64,000 bases of DNA. It comes from Bacillus sp. HF117_J1_D. GTDB lineage: Bacteria; Bacillota; Bacilli; Bacillales; Bacillaceae_C. Position 1 is the first letter of the stretch. Each line of letters opens with the position of its first letter. The translations under genes and the position numbers were made by a program. The DNA lies in the NCBI GenBank assembly GCA_009928435.1, contig JAABNQ010000006.1:32829-96828 (forward strand). Reading direction: 5' to 3'. A model generated the notes under the pieces. That model saw only the letters and a list, made by a program, of their open reading frames with translations. It had not been told where the DNA came from and searched no databases. Shown here one piece after another: positions 16,551 through 26,223 of this stretch.

Positions 16551-18223
16551 GACTTGTCACCTCTATCCAGCATTGGCATATGGATGCCTTTTTCCCGCGC
16601 TGTTTTCTTCGCAAGTTCATAACCTGCGTCAGCATGCCTGACAACGCCCGTGCCTGGATCAGTAGTTAATACGCGGAGAATACGAGCTTCGGCTTCTTTC
16701 GATCCATCTGCAACAATGACTACGCCAGCATGCTGGGAATACCCCATGCCTACGCCGCCACCATGATGAAGAGAAACCCAAGTAGCACCGCCAACAGCGT
16801 TGACCATCGCATTGAGAAGCGGCCAATCTGACACAACATCTGAGCCGTCTTTCATTGCTTCGGTTTCACGGTTAGGGGAAGCGACTGAACCGGAGTCAAG
16901 GTGGTCTCTGCCAATAACAATTGGTGCTTTCAATTCACCGCTGGCAACAAGATCATTCAGGATTTTGCCAAAGCGAGCCCGCTCGCCATAGCCTAGCCAG
17001 CAAATGCGGGAAGGAAGACCTTGGAATTCAATCTTCTCTTGAGCCATACGAATCCAGTTGCAAAGATGCTCATTATCTGCAAACTCTCGCAAAATGGCTT
17101 CGTCTGTTTTATAAATGTCTTCAGGATCTCCTGAAAGGGCAGCCCAGCGGAAAGGACCTTTGCCTTCACAAAATTGTGGACGAATATAGGCTGGCACAAA
17201 CCCAGGAAAATCAAATGCATTTTCAACGCCCTCATCTTTTGCAACCTGTCGGATATTATTTCCATAGTCAAAAGTGATCGCACCTTTCTCCATCATTTCC
17301 AACATCGCTTTTACATGAGTGGCCATAGAGGCTTTGGATAATTTCACATATTCCTCTGGATTAGACTCACGAAGCTGTGCAGCTTGTTCCATCGACAGCT
17401 TAGATGGTACATAACCATTTAGTGGGTCATGTGCAGATGTTTGATCTGTTAAGGCATCTGGAATAAAGTTAAGTTTGATCATTTGTGGCAAAATATCAGC
17501 TGCGTTGCCGACCAGACCAATGGATAAAGCCTTTCCATCTTCCTTCGCTTTCTCAGCTAAAAGAATAGCTTCTTCCAGTGAATGGGCTTTCAAATCGGTA
17601 TAGCGCGTTTCGATGCGGCGGTCAATTCGTGTTTCATCGACATCAATAGCAATGACAACTCCGCCGTTCATTGTTACAGCCAATGGTTGAGCGCCGCCCA
17701 TGCCGCCAAGACCTGCTGTAACGGTTATTGTGTTTTTCAGTGTACCGTTGAAGTGCTGTTTCGCTAGCTCTGCAAATGTTTCATATGTTCCTTGAACGAT
17801 TCCTTGGGAGCCAATGTAGATCCAGCTTCCAGCGGTCATCTGTCCATACATCATGAGCCCTTTTTTGTCCAGTTCATGGAAGGTATCCCAGTTTGCATAG
17901 GCAGGAACAATGTTGGAATTTGCAATCAATACGCGTGGAGCATCTGTATGTGTTTTAAAGACAACGACAGGCTTTCCGGATTGGACAAGTAGGGTTTCAT
18001 CATTCTCCAGTTCTTTTAACGTGTCTACAATCGCATCAAATGACTCCCAGTTACGGGCTGCTTTTCCTATACCTCCATAAACGACGAGTTTGTCCGGATG
18101 CTCTGCCACTTCAGGGTCTAAATTGTTCATCAGCATGCGAAGAGCTGCCTCTTGCTGCCAACCTTTTGTATGTAATTCTGTCCCTCTGTATTGCATGACC
18201 TTATTTTTCGAAATTGCCTTCAT
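16547..18223 (-). CDS. hutU: Urocanate hydratase
   Basis: Second step of histidine degradation: urocanate plus water to imidazolonepropionate, using tightly bound NAD+. The 558-aa product has the family blocks [53 protein letters not shown] (NAD site) and [12 protein letters not shown]. The start at 18223 follows GGAGGG with good spacing; the frame continues to 18241 without a ribosome site. hutI is the downstream partner. hutH (histidine ammonia-lyase), usually beside it in Bacillus, is not in the window. Confidence 0.97.
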   Translation of the reverse strand: MKAISKNKVMQYRGTELHTKGWQQEAALRMLMNNLDPEVAEHPDKLVVYGGIGKAARNWESFDAIVDTLKELENDETLLVQSGKPVVVFKTHTDAPRVLIANSNIVPAYANWDTFHELDKKGLMMYGQMTAGSWIYIGSQGIVQGTYETFAELAKQHFNGTLKNTITVTAGLGGMGGAQPLAVTMNGGVVIAIDVDETRIDRRIETRYTDLKAHSLEEAILLAEKAKEDGKALSIGLVGNAADILPQMIKLNFIPDALTDQTSAHDPLNGYVPSKLSMEQAAQLRESNPEEYVKLSKASMATHVKAMLEMMEKGAITFDYGNNIRQVAKDEGVENAFDFPGFVPAYIRPQFCEGKGPFRWAALSGDPEDIYKTDEAILREFADNEHLCNWIRMAQEKIEFQGLPSRICWLGYGERARFGKILNDLVASGELKAPIVIGRDHLDSGSVASPNRETEAMKDGSDVVSDWPLLNAMVNAVGGATWVSLHHGGGVGMGYSQHAGVVIVADGSKEAEARILRVLTTDPGTGVVRHADAGYELAKKTAREKGIHMPMLDRGDKS

Positions 18224-18383
18224 ATGATTTACCCTCCTCACCTTGATAATTTAATTTTATAGTAAATATTTCAAAATAATATTACGTATTAGTTTTATTT
18301 TTATAAAATATTGATAAGAAAGGTGGTGTTTTTGTATTTTTTATAATATATTTCATTTATTTTTTTCAGAAAATAAAGTTGAT

Positions 18384-18440
18384 CAAAAAAGCTTACCGTT
18401 CAGGAAAAGAACCTTTTTTCATAGTCCTGAACGGTAAGCT
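18384..18440 (-). terminator. Terminator overlapping the end of the AraC-type gene
   Basis: On the minus strand GCTTACCGTTCAGGA pairs with TCCTGAACGGTAAGC, followed by TTTTTT. The upstream arm is coding sequence for the last residues of the regulator, so the stop codon lies in the loop. It separates the regulator from hutU. Confidence 0.88.
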
Positions 18441-19888
18441 GAAGGGGTACAGCCTTCAAGTTGTTTGAATTTAGCACTAAAGTAAGTTTGATGAGAGTAT
18501 CCGCTCAATCGTGCAATGTCAACTAAAGATAAATCTGTTTCGATTAACAGACGTTTTGCCTCCCTAATCCGTACATGATGGAGCGTGTTCTGGAATGAAT
18601 ACTTTGCCTCGGCTGCAAAGCGACGGCTTAGAGTGCTCTTGTTGACTCGAAGTGTATCAGCGCACGCAGCAAGGCCCCATTGAGCATCCCAATAATTGGA
18701 TTCGATTAATTCTTTGGCCTTTTCAACAAGCTCAAGTTTTCTCTCTTGCTCGCTCTCATGATTCTCAGTGAGCAATCCTGTCGTAAACTTGATTAGCTCT
18801 TGGATAATATCGTAAATAATCGGGCTTTTGACAATTTGATGGAAAACATGATGGTAGGCTGACTCCCAAGATGGTGTATGAATATTGTGGGATTTCATAT
18901 AACGTCGGATTTGCGCAAGTACGCTTGTCAAACGAACGCGAATAACTTCCGGATCCGGATAGGGTTCATGAAAAGTCAAGAATTCGCTTTCCATCCATTC
19001 ACGAATGTCCATTATGTTTCTTCGCTCAAGCATTTCAATCCACTTCCGCTGCTCTAATGGTGTAAGAAATGGATCCATCTCCTGATAGATGATCTCTTCT
19101 TCGGCTGTTAAGATAATGTCGTATCCCTCGAAAAAGACTCGTCTAATTAATTGCCGTGTTTGCTGATAGGTATGTTTTAAAGAGTCTTCTTGAGTTGCCT
19201 TTTTAATAATGATGGCAAGGGGCTCGACCATCATTTCTTTCCAACGAGTAAGAAATCTATGGCATTCCTCTTGAAATACATCGTTCTCCTGTGTTTCCCG
19301 CACGCATAAAATAAAATCAGATAATGCAAATGTCCAGTAGTTTCCTGTAAATGGATATTGCTTCAACTCGTCTAATATGACTGGAAGGTTTTCACTTTTA
19401 GGGGTTAAAAAAGCAGCTACCATATATGAAGTGTGGTATTTTCGTCCGCTCAAAAATAGATCAGTGTAATCAACGGACAAATTCTCGTCATTTTTTGAAA
19501 TTTGTTCTGACGGGTTTTGCTGCCTATTCCTTAGTTGATAGCGCAATTGCTGAATCTGTTTGATTAGATCCATTGGAGAAAAAGGCCGAAACAGGACGTC
19601 CTCCGCCCGAAAACGAAGTGCTTGATAGACGGTTTGAAAAATCCTTTCAGATGAAAGACCCAGCCAGTGGATATTTTTTCTTTGAAGAATCTCACCAATA
19701 CTTTGGCTTTCATCTTTCCAGCCATCCATATCTAAAATAATCAGGTCTGGCTGATGATTGATTACACCAGCTTGAAACTCTGCTACGTTATTCCACGCAA
19801 TGAGTTGAACACCAGTAAGATGAGACGTTACCATCCATTGTATTCCTTGTGCCTCTAGTTCATTTTTCGCTATCAGATGGATCTCCAT
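18419..19888 (-). CDS. Receiver-like + AraC-type DNA-binding regulator upstream of hutUI
   Basis: A 489-aa regulator. Residues 1-115 resemble a response-regulator receiver (DLIILDMDGW would be the acceptor strand), but the acidic pair near the N-terminus reads KNE and the usual K-P-F reads R-P-F, so phosphorylation is doubtful. A middle region of about 250 residues is unassigned. The C-terminal AraC domain has both helix-turn-helix motifs (LAACADTLRVNKSTLSRRF and VDIARLSGYSHQTYFSAKFK). ATG 19888 follows GAGGAGGTG. It is upstream of and co-oriented with hutU but separated from it by a terminator. Control of hutUI is a guess from position. Confidence 0.83.
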   Translation of the reverse strand: MEIHLIAKNELEAQGIQWMVTSHLTGVQLIAWNNVAEFQAGVINHQPDLIILDMDGWKDESQSIGEILQRKNIHWLGLSSERIFQTVYQALRFRAEDVLFRPFSPMDLIKQIQQLRYQLRNRQQNPSEQISKNDENLSVDYTDLFLSGRKYHTSYMVAAFLTPKSENLPVILDELKQYPFTGNYWTFALSDFILCVRETQENDVFQEECHRFLTRWKEMMVEPLAIIIKKATQEDSLKHTYQQTRQLIRRVFFEGYDIILTAEEEIIYQEMDPFLTPLEQRKWIEMLERRNIMDIREWMESEFLTFHEPYPDPEVIRVRLTSVLAQIRRYMKSHNIHTPSWESAYHHVFHQIVKSPIIYDIIQELIKFTTGLLTENHESEQERKLELVEKAKELIESNYWDAQWGLAACADTLRVNKSTLSRRFAAEAKYSFQNTLHHVRIREAKRLLIETDLSLVDIARLSGYSHQTYFSAKFKQLEGCTPSAYRSGL

Positions 19889-20232
19889 TCATTACACCTC
19901 CTCTTTTTTGCCATATTCCTATTATCATAATAAAAGATAGTAGCATGCAAGAAAAAACTGTTCTTCTAGTTGGATAAGGGCATACATAGTGGGCAGGTTC
20001 AATCAGTAAGTATGGCATACGTGTAGGGTCAATTTTTTGCCAACAGGGGGAAAAGTTGATAACTGCTCCTCGTTCAACTGTTTATCCCATTGCTGTGGGG
20101 AGCGTTTTCTTTACAAAGGTTTCCTCGGAAGGAGGCATCCGCCTCCAACCTAAAAGTCGCGGGAAACCCAGTAAAAAATAGCCATCTAGGTGAATTATGA
20201 TCATCCATTTGGAATGATCCACTGTTGTTGTC
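19889..20232. other. Intergenic region between two minus-strand regulators
   Basis: No supported gene. It contains a GGAGGCATCCGCCTCC hairpin near 20131-20146, plus a weaker GCTCC/GGAGC pairing around 20067-20105. Either could end transcription of the sigma-54 activator on the minus strand, but neither has a clear T run. Confidence 0.4.
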
Positions 20233-21600
20233 TCAACCAATCAAATCTTGGCAATATTCTCTAATTAGTCGAGAAGCTTTTGTTTGACTAATACTTAAAT
20301 CGCTGGCTACCTTCCTTGAAGAGCGATGTTCTAAATATGATTTTCTTATTAAAATTCTCGTTGTATCAGCCAGGGCTTTATCAAGGGTTGTTGCTTGCAA
20401 AAGCTTCGGAGTTGGTCCAACGCTGTCTTTTATCAAGTCTGGAAGATCGTCAACTTGGATAATAGAATTACTGATCACTACTAGTCGTTCCATTAAGTTT
20501 TCAAGCTGGCGGACATTTCCCGGCCAAGAATATTGAATAAGAATATCCAAACACTCTTTTGAAATAACCTTATTTTCGTTGTATTTTTTATTGAATTTAT
20601 TTAAAAAGCGGTATGTTAGCGGAATGATTTCTTCTTTTCTTTCTTTAAGCGGCGGTAAATGAACATCAACAACGTTTAAACGATAGAATAGGTCCTCACG
20701 AAACTTCTTTTCTTGCACCATTTCCAATAAATTCCGGTTTGTAGCTGCAATAATCCGAATATCCACTTTTCTTGTCTCATTACTTCCTAGTGGAATAAAT
20801 TCTTTGTCCTGGATTACTTGAAGCAATTTTGCTTGAATACCCAGTGGCATTTCTCCAATCTCATCAAGGAATAAGGTTCCACCGTCTGCAGCTGCAATTA
20901 ACCCTTCTTTTCCTGCACCTTTTGCTCCGGTGAAGGCACCTTCTGTATATCCGAATAACTCAGATTCTAAAAGTTCTGCAGGAATAGCAGCACAATTAAT
21001 ATTCATGAATGGTTGACTTTTTCTTTTACTAATTTGATGGATATGCTGAGCAAGGACGCCCTTACCTGTTCCAGACTCTCCTAAAATGAGGACTGTGGAA
21101 TCTGTTCTTGCAATTTTTGTACAAAATTCAAGGATTTTCCTCATTTTTTCACAGTTGGCAATCATTTTCCTGGAACTTGTTTCGGGTTCTTGCTCATTTC
21201 TATTTTCCGATTCACCGTTCTTTAGCAGCTTATATCTCTGGAGCTCGGAAGAGGTGATAACAACTAATTCAATTTCATTTTCCTCATTTAAAATTGGGAT
21301 AGCAGATGACATTAATTCTGTTCCAATATAGGTCTCTTGCTTCATGTAACAGGGCTTTTTCGTCTCGTACACGTCCGGAACAATGGAGGGCTTCCAATAT
21401 CCTTTGTTAAATAAGTCGAGATTTAACCTTCCAATGATTTCAGAAGGTTTCAATCCATAATGCTTTTCACAGGTTCGGTTAACATAGACAATTCTTTGCT
21501 CCCCGTCCAATACAAAAATCTCATCCGAAGAATAATCAAGTATTCTCAGAAGAGCCTCCATTGTTATTTCTAAAGTATTATCCTCTGTTTTTTTGCTCAA
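20233..21600 (-). CDS. PAS-type sigma-54 activator, likely regulator of the carnitine operon
   Basis: Enhancer-binding protein of 455 aa. A PAS sensor spans about residues 15-125 (ILDYSSDEIFVLDGEQRIVYVNRTCEKHYG). The AAA+ domain follows, with Walker A GESGTGKG, the canonical sigma-54 loop GAFTGA and Walker B LFLDEIGE. The C-terminal helix-turn-helix (SSRKVASDLSISQTKASRLIREY) is of the TyrR/RocR-like kind. The TTG start at 21600 follows GGGGGG by eight bases. It is divergent from the operon whose -24/-12 promoter lies at 21733. The palindrome TTGACTCAA at 21632-21640 sits about 100 bp upstream of that promoter, a typical activator position. The ligand is unknown; a pathway intermediate is the natural guess. 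Confidence 0.9.
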   Translation of the reverse strand: MSKKTEDNTLEITMEALLRILDYSSDEIFVLDGEQRIVYVNRTCEKHYGLKPSEIIGRLNLDLFNKGYWKPSIVPDVYETKKPCYMKQETYIGTELMSSAIPILNEENEIELVVITSSELQRYKLLKNGESENRNEQEPETSSRKMIANCEKMRKILEFCTKIARTDSTVLILGESGTGKGVLAQHIHQISKRKSQPFMNINCAAIPAELLESELFGYTEGAFTGAKGAGKEGLIAAADGGTLFLDEIGEMPLGIQAKLLQVIQDKEFIPLGSNETRKVDIRIIAATNRNLLEMVQEKKFREDLFYRLNVVDVHLPPLKERKEEIIPLTYRFLNKFNKKYNENKVISKECLDILIQYSWPGNVRQLENLMERLVVISNSIIQVDDLPDLIKDSVGPTPKLLQATTLDKALADTTRILIRKSYLEHRSSRKVASDLSISQTKASRLIREYCQDLIG

Positions 21601-21631
21601 ATAAAGCCCCCCTTATTTAAATGAATCAAAA

Positions 21632-21640
21632 TTGACTCAA
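21632..21640. promoter_or_regulatory. Palindrome TTGACTCAA, candidate activator site
   Basis: TTGA-C-TCAA lies about 100 bp upstream of the sigma-54 promoter at 21733, with a looser TTGATTTCGAGTTTAA 8 bp further on. The position suits an upstream activator sequence; binding is inferred. Confidence 0.35.
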
Positions 21641-21732
21641 CCTTTCGTTGATTTCGAGTTTAATATAACTCAAAAAAATGAATTTTGCACCTATTTTTTT
21701 ATTTTAGCTGAACCTTATACGTTTTTTAAGAG

Positions 21733-21750
21733 ATGGCATGGTAGTTGCAT
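21733..21750 (+). promoter_or_regulatory. Sigma-54 (-24/-12) promoter of the carnitine operon
   Basis: ATGGCATGGTAGTTGCAT: GG and GC are exactly 10 nt apart. The predicted start lies near 21762, a few bases before structured repeat copy A begins, so that element forms most of the 5' leader. Confidence 0.87.
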
Positions 21751-21766
21751 TAAATAAACTTAAGCT

Positions 21767-21960
21767 TTTAACTTCATTCATCAGAAGTCTCCCACTTTTG
21801 TAAGTGGTGAGATGAATGAGTATTGGTATTCCATTCAGTGGGGGTCCAAACTCCGGCTGAATCAAATTAAAGCCTCTAGCGGATGCCACAGATTTTCAGA
21901 GGAAATGCATTGAGCTTCGCTTGATAAAATCTAGGCGCCATTACGCCAGGCGAATTTGAT
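21767..21960 (+). repeat. Structured ~190-bp element, copy A (5' leader of carnitine operon)
   Basis: Begins TTTTAACTTCATTCA and ends GGCGAATTTGAT. Visible helices: CCACTT/AAGTGG, GAATG/CATTC, CCTCT/AGAGG, TTGAGC/GCTTGA and GGCG/CGCC. Seven sister copies lie at 23007, 23480, 27404, 27984, 34358, 40225 and 52499, all on the + strand. Confidence 0.88.
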
Positions 21961-22002
21961 AAAAAAGAATACCTTTTAGTTTAGATAAGAGGGGGCTTGC
22001 TG

Positions 22003-23006
22003 ATGGGAACACAAATAAAAGAATATGATATTACGGTTATTGGGGGAGGCCCCGTAGGGTTGTTTACCGCATTTTATGCGGGGATGCGCAATGCTTCGGT
22101 AAAAATTATTGAAAGTCTGCCGCAATTGGGTGGCCAACTGTCTGCCTTATACCCAGAGAAATATATTTATGACATTGCTGGTTTTCCTAAAGTCAGCGGA
22201 CAGGAATTGATTAATAACTTATTGGAGCAAGTGAAGCAATTTGAAACAAAAGCTTGTTTAAACCAGTCCGTTGAAAGTATCGCTCGATTGAATGAAAATT
22301 TGTTTGCTATTACAACGAACAAAGAAACTCATTATTCCAAAGCTGTGATCATTACAGCAGGGAATGGTGCCTTTCAGCCTCGGAAATTGAAAATTAAGGG
22401 CGAAGAAAAATTTGAGAGCACGAATCTCCATTACTCTGTGCAAAACTTAGCGCAATTCGAAGGTCAAGAAGTGGTTGTTTTTGGTGGAGGAGATTCAGCT
22501 GTAGATTGGGCTTTGATGTTGGAACCGGTTGCAAAGAAAGTCACAATCGTTCATCGCAGAGATAAATTCCGGGCACATGAGCACAGTGTGGATTTATTGA
22601 TGAAATCAAAGGTCGAAGTTTTAACTCCATATGTGCCGACAGAGCTTGTTGGTGATGAAAAAATTAAAAAAGTAGTTGTTGCAGAAGCCAAGGGTGATAA
22701 AGAAATCGAATTGAATGCAGATGCTGTATTAGTGAATTACGGATTTGTTTCTTCACTAGGCCCAATTACGAATTGGGGACTAGAAATCAGCAAAAATTCA
22801 ATTGTTGTTAATTCCAAAATGGAGACGAATATTCCAGGGATTTATGCGGCAGGCGATATTTGCACGTACGAAGGAAAGGTCAAACTGATCGCAAGTGGTT
22901 TCGGCGAAGCACCGACAGCAGTGAGCAATGCAAAAGTTTATATTGACCCGACTGCGAAAGTGCAGGCTGTCCACAGTACAACTTTGATGGAAAGCAAAGA
23001 TAAAAT

Positions 23007-23016
<10 letters not shown>
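22003..23016 (+). CDS. Ferredoxin-NADP reductase, TrxB-like (YumC family)
   Basis: FAD enzyme moving electrons from NAD(P)H to ferredoxin. The 337-aa protein has the FAD motif [17 protein letters not shown], then the stretch [10 protein letters not shown], the NADPH motif [15 protein letters not shown] followed by [10 protein letters not shown] (basic residues suit NADPH), and the late [25 protein letters not shown]. The CxxC of thioredoxin reductase is absent, as expected for this family. The ATG at 22003 follows AAGAGGGGG. It is the first gene of the sigma-54 operon, just ahead of a ferredoxin and a Rieske oxygenase, so it is probably a dedicated copy that powers that oxygenase. The last codons and the stop fall inside repeat copy B. 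Confidence 0.92.
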
Positions 23017-23467
<451 letters not shown>

Positions 23468-23479
23468 ATTTTATTTAAT

Positions 23480-23658
23480 ATTTAACATCATTTAGCAGAA
23501 GTCCCCGACTTCTATAAATGGTGAGATCAATGCGTATTGGTTTTCCATTTAGTGGGGGGTCAGACCCCGGCTGAATAAAGTGAAAGCCCACAGGTTTTCA
23601 GCGGATTTCGAGTGGGACTCAAGAAAATCTGAGCGCAAATACTCCAGGCGAATTTGAT
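23480..23658 (+). repeat. Structured ~190-bp element, copy C (diverged)
   Basis: The most diverged copy, useful because paired bases change together: the terminal hairpins read GAGT/ACTC (others GAGC/GCTC) and GAG/CTC (others GGCG/CGCC). It also contains GGGGGGTCAGACCCC, which resembles one arm of the REP palindromes. It ends 26 bp before the Rieske gene. Confidence 0.82.
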
Positions 23659-23684
23659 AACAATAAAATTAGGGGGAATTATTT

Positions 23685-24767
23685 ATGGCGTATAACAAGG
23701 TAATTAACAAGTCAAATCGTACATTCGAAAGAACACTTTCTTATGATAAATACACTGACCCAAAAGTATTAGAAAAAGAAATTGATGTCATTTTTTCAAA
23801 AACGTGGCAAAAGGTTGGCCACGTCAGCCAATTGGAAAAGGAGGGATCATTTTTTACAACGGAAGTTGCTAATGAGCCGATTATTGTGGTTCGCGGACAA
23901 GACGGTGTCATCCGAGCTTTCTATAACGTTTGTCCTCACCGTGCTACAAAACTAGAAAAAAATGAATCTGGTAAAAAAAGAATTTTACAATGTGGATACC
24001 ACGGTTGGACTTTCAAGCTAGACGGAAAATTAAATAAGGCACCTAATTTTAGAGGGGAAGATGCAGCCTGTGTCCAAGATGCGTGTTTGCGACCAGTCCG
24101 AATGGAAATTTTGGAATCGCTTATTTTTGTTAACTTGGATGACGATGCGAAACCGTTATCCGAATCTTATGGAGACTTCTTTGGGCATTTAAGCAAATTT
24201 TCATTCCTGAGTGAATTAAAGAGAACAAAAGTAAAAACAAGGCATCTTAAAGCGAACTGGAAAGCATTTGTGGATAATTATTTGGAATGTGATCACTGCC
24301 ATGTGGCACATCCAAGTTTTATTGCAACTTTGGATATGAATGCGTATCAAATCATGACCTGTGATAATTACTCTTACCAAGCGTCCATCGTGAAGCCGGA
24401 TAAGAATTATGGCTCTATAGAACTGGATGAAGCTGAAATGCAAGGAGGCTCCTTCTATTGGTTATGGCCAAACTTGATGTTAACTATTTATCCAGGTCCG
24501 GGAAATATGGCTACGATTCAATTAAAACCAATAGACCATGAAAATACATTAATTGAGTACACGTATTATTTCCGTGATGAGGAATTGACTCAAGAAGAGA
24601 AGGATTTAGTTGCCTTTGCAGAGCAAGTTCGTCAGGAAGATATTGACCTAGTGGAGTTAGAGCAAGTCGGGTTCCGCTCACGAGCTTTTGAGCATGGCAG
24701 ATATTCTTCTTCTGAACAAGCTATTATACAATTTCACGAGATGGTATTGGAGGCTATTGATGAGTAA
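23685..24767 (+). CDS. cntA: Rieske oxygenase, probable carnitine monooxygenase CntA
   Basis: Rieske non-haem iron oxygenase alpha subunit, 360 aa. The Rieske ligands are C83-P-H85 and C103-x2-H106. Catalytic iron: H204, H209 and D319. The bridging residue between the centres is Glu201 (LECDHCHVAH). Glu instead of the usual Asp here, with the E+3 His and +5 His spacing, is the pattern described for CntA/YeaW-type quaternary ammonium oxygenases. CntA splits L-carnitine into trimethylamine and malic semialdehyde. Downstream aldehyde and D-malate dehydrogenases and a BCCT carrier fit that substrate. No CntB gene is present; the upstream reductase and ferredoxin probably replace it. Alternatives: gamma-butyrobetaine, glycine betaine or stachydrine. 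Confidence 0.82.
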   Translation: MAYNKVINKSNRTFERTLSYDKYTDPKVLEKEIDVIFSKTWQKVGHVSQLEKEGSFFTTEVANEPIIVVRGQDGVIRAFYNVCPHRATKLEKNESGKKRILQCGYHGWTFKLDGKLNKAPNFRGEDAACVQDACLRPVRMEILESLIFVNLDDDAKPLSESYGDFFGHLSKFSFLSELKRTKVKTRHLKANWKAFVDNYLECDHCHVAHPSFIATLDMNAYQIMTCDNYSYQASIVKPDKNYGSIELDEAEMQGGSFYWLWPNLMLTIYPGPGNMATIQLKPIDHENTLIEYTYYFRDEELTQEEKDLVAFAEQVRQEDIDLVELEQVGFRSRAFEHGRYSSSEQAIIQFHEMVLEAIDE

Positions 24768-26208
24768 GGTTCAAAGTGATGTGAAATCAGAAAAAAGGTC
24801 GTTAATCATCAATGGCGAGCGGGTGGCAGCATCGAGCTACACCCCTCTCTATTCTCCCTATTCGGGTGAAGAGATCGCTCAAATCGCGGCAGCGAGCAAG
24901 GAGCAGACGCTGGATGCAATCAATAGTGCCAGTAAAGCTCGTTCAATCATTAGCAACATGACTGCTTTTGAGCGGGCGGAAATTTTGGAAAAGGCTGTCT
25001 CTATTCTAAGAGATAAAGCAGATGAAGCAGAAAAAATCATCGCTTTGGAAGCAGCAAAACCGATTGTTTTTGCCAAAGCTGAAGTAGCGAGAACGATAGA
25101 GACATATAAGTTTGCTGCTGAAGAAGCTAAAAGAATTCATGGAGAAACGATTCCGTTTGACGCAACGGAGAGCGGAGCAGGCCGTTTTGGTTACACCGTA
25201 AGAGAGCCTATCGGAGTGGTTGGAGCGATTACGCCGTTTAATTTTCCGATGAATTTAGTAGCGCATAAGGTGGGACCGGCGATCGCGGCGGGAAATACGA
25301 TAGTTTTAAAACCTGCTTCACAAACTCCGTTATCTGCTCTCTTTATTGCTGAGGTTTTTGAGGAAGCTGGACTTCCGGCAGGAGTACTAAATGTAGTAAC
25401 AGGTTCTGGAAGAGTGGTAGGAGAGGCCATTGTTGAAGATGACCGTGTAAATATGGTTACGTTTACCGGTAGCCCGAGTGTTGGAATTGGTATCCGAAAT
25501 AAAGCCGGTTTGAAAAAGACAACTCTTGAGCTTGGATCCAATTCAGCACTCATTATCGATAAAGGTGTAGTGATAGATTCCATTATTGATCGATGCATTA
25601 TGGGGGCATTCTCCAACCAAGGGCAAGTATGTATTTCCTTGCAACGTGTATATGTTCATGAGGATGTGTATGAAGAGTTTGTATCAAAATTTGCCGAAGC
25701 AGCAAAACAGTTGAAAATAGGAGATCCACTTGATCCCGAAACAGATATTTCAGCTTTAATCTCTCAAGATGATACAGATCGTGCATTGGCGTGGATTGCT
25801 GAAGCAAAAGAACAGGCGACTATCAGGACCGGTGGAAAGCTGACTGGTAGAATACTTGAGCCAACGATTATTACGGATGCCGCTTCTAGTTTAAAAGTAT
25901 CCTGCCAGGAGGTATTTGCACCAGTCGTTGTGATTAATAAAGTAGGGTCTGTTGAGGAAGCTATCGGCTATGTCAATGATTCCCGTTTCGGACTTCAAGC
26001 CGGAATTTATACTAACCATATAACAAATGCCATGCAAGCAGTAAAAGAACTGTATGTTGGCGGAGTTATTGTCAATGATGTACCGACATTTAGAGTGGAT
26101 CAAATGCCGTACGGCGGCGTAAAAAACAGCGGAACCGGCCGTGAAGGCGTTAAATATGCGGTGGAAGAAATGACGGAAATGAAACTGGTTGTTTGGAACC
26201 AAAGTTAA
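24760..26208 (+). CDS. NAD(P)-dependent aldehyde dehydrogenase, probable malic semialdehyde dehydrogenase
   Basis: An ALDH superfamily enzyme of 482 aa. The ATG at 24760 follows GGAGG and overlaps the Rieske gene by 8 bp (ATGAGTAA), so expression is tightly coupled; the frame from 24688 is an extension without a ribosome site. Catalytic Glu lies in LELGSNSALI and catalytic Cys in NQGQVCISLQRV; the C-terminal PYGGVKNSGTGREG is typical. In the proposed pathway it oxidises malic semialdehyde, released by CntA, to malate. Sequence alone gives class, not substrate: the assignment rests on the neighbours. Confidence 0.88.
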   Translation: MSKVQSDVKSEKRSLIINGERVAASSYTPLYSPYSGEEIAQIAAASKEQTLDAINSASKARSIISNMTAFERAEILEKAVSILRDKADEAEKIIALEAAKPIVFAKAEVARTIETYKFAAEEAKRIHGETIPFDATESGAGRFGYTVREPIGVVGAITPFNFPMNLVAHKVGPAIAAGNTIVLKPASQTPLSALFIAEVFEEAGLPAGVLNVVTGSGRVVGEAIVEDDRVNMVTFTGSPSVGIGIRNKAGLKKTTLELGSNSALIIDKGVVIDSIIDRCIMGAFSNQGQVCISLQRVYVHEDVYEEFVSKFAEAAKQLKIGDPLDPETDISALISQDDTDRALAWIAEAKEQATIRTGGKLTGRILEPTIITDAASSLKVSCQEVFAPVVVINKVGSVEEAIGYVNDSRFGLQAGIYTNHITNAMQAVKELYVGGVIVNDVPTFRVDQMPYGGVKNSGTGREGVKYAVEEMTEMKLVVWNQS

Positions 26209-26223
26209 GAATGAGGGATAGGC

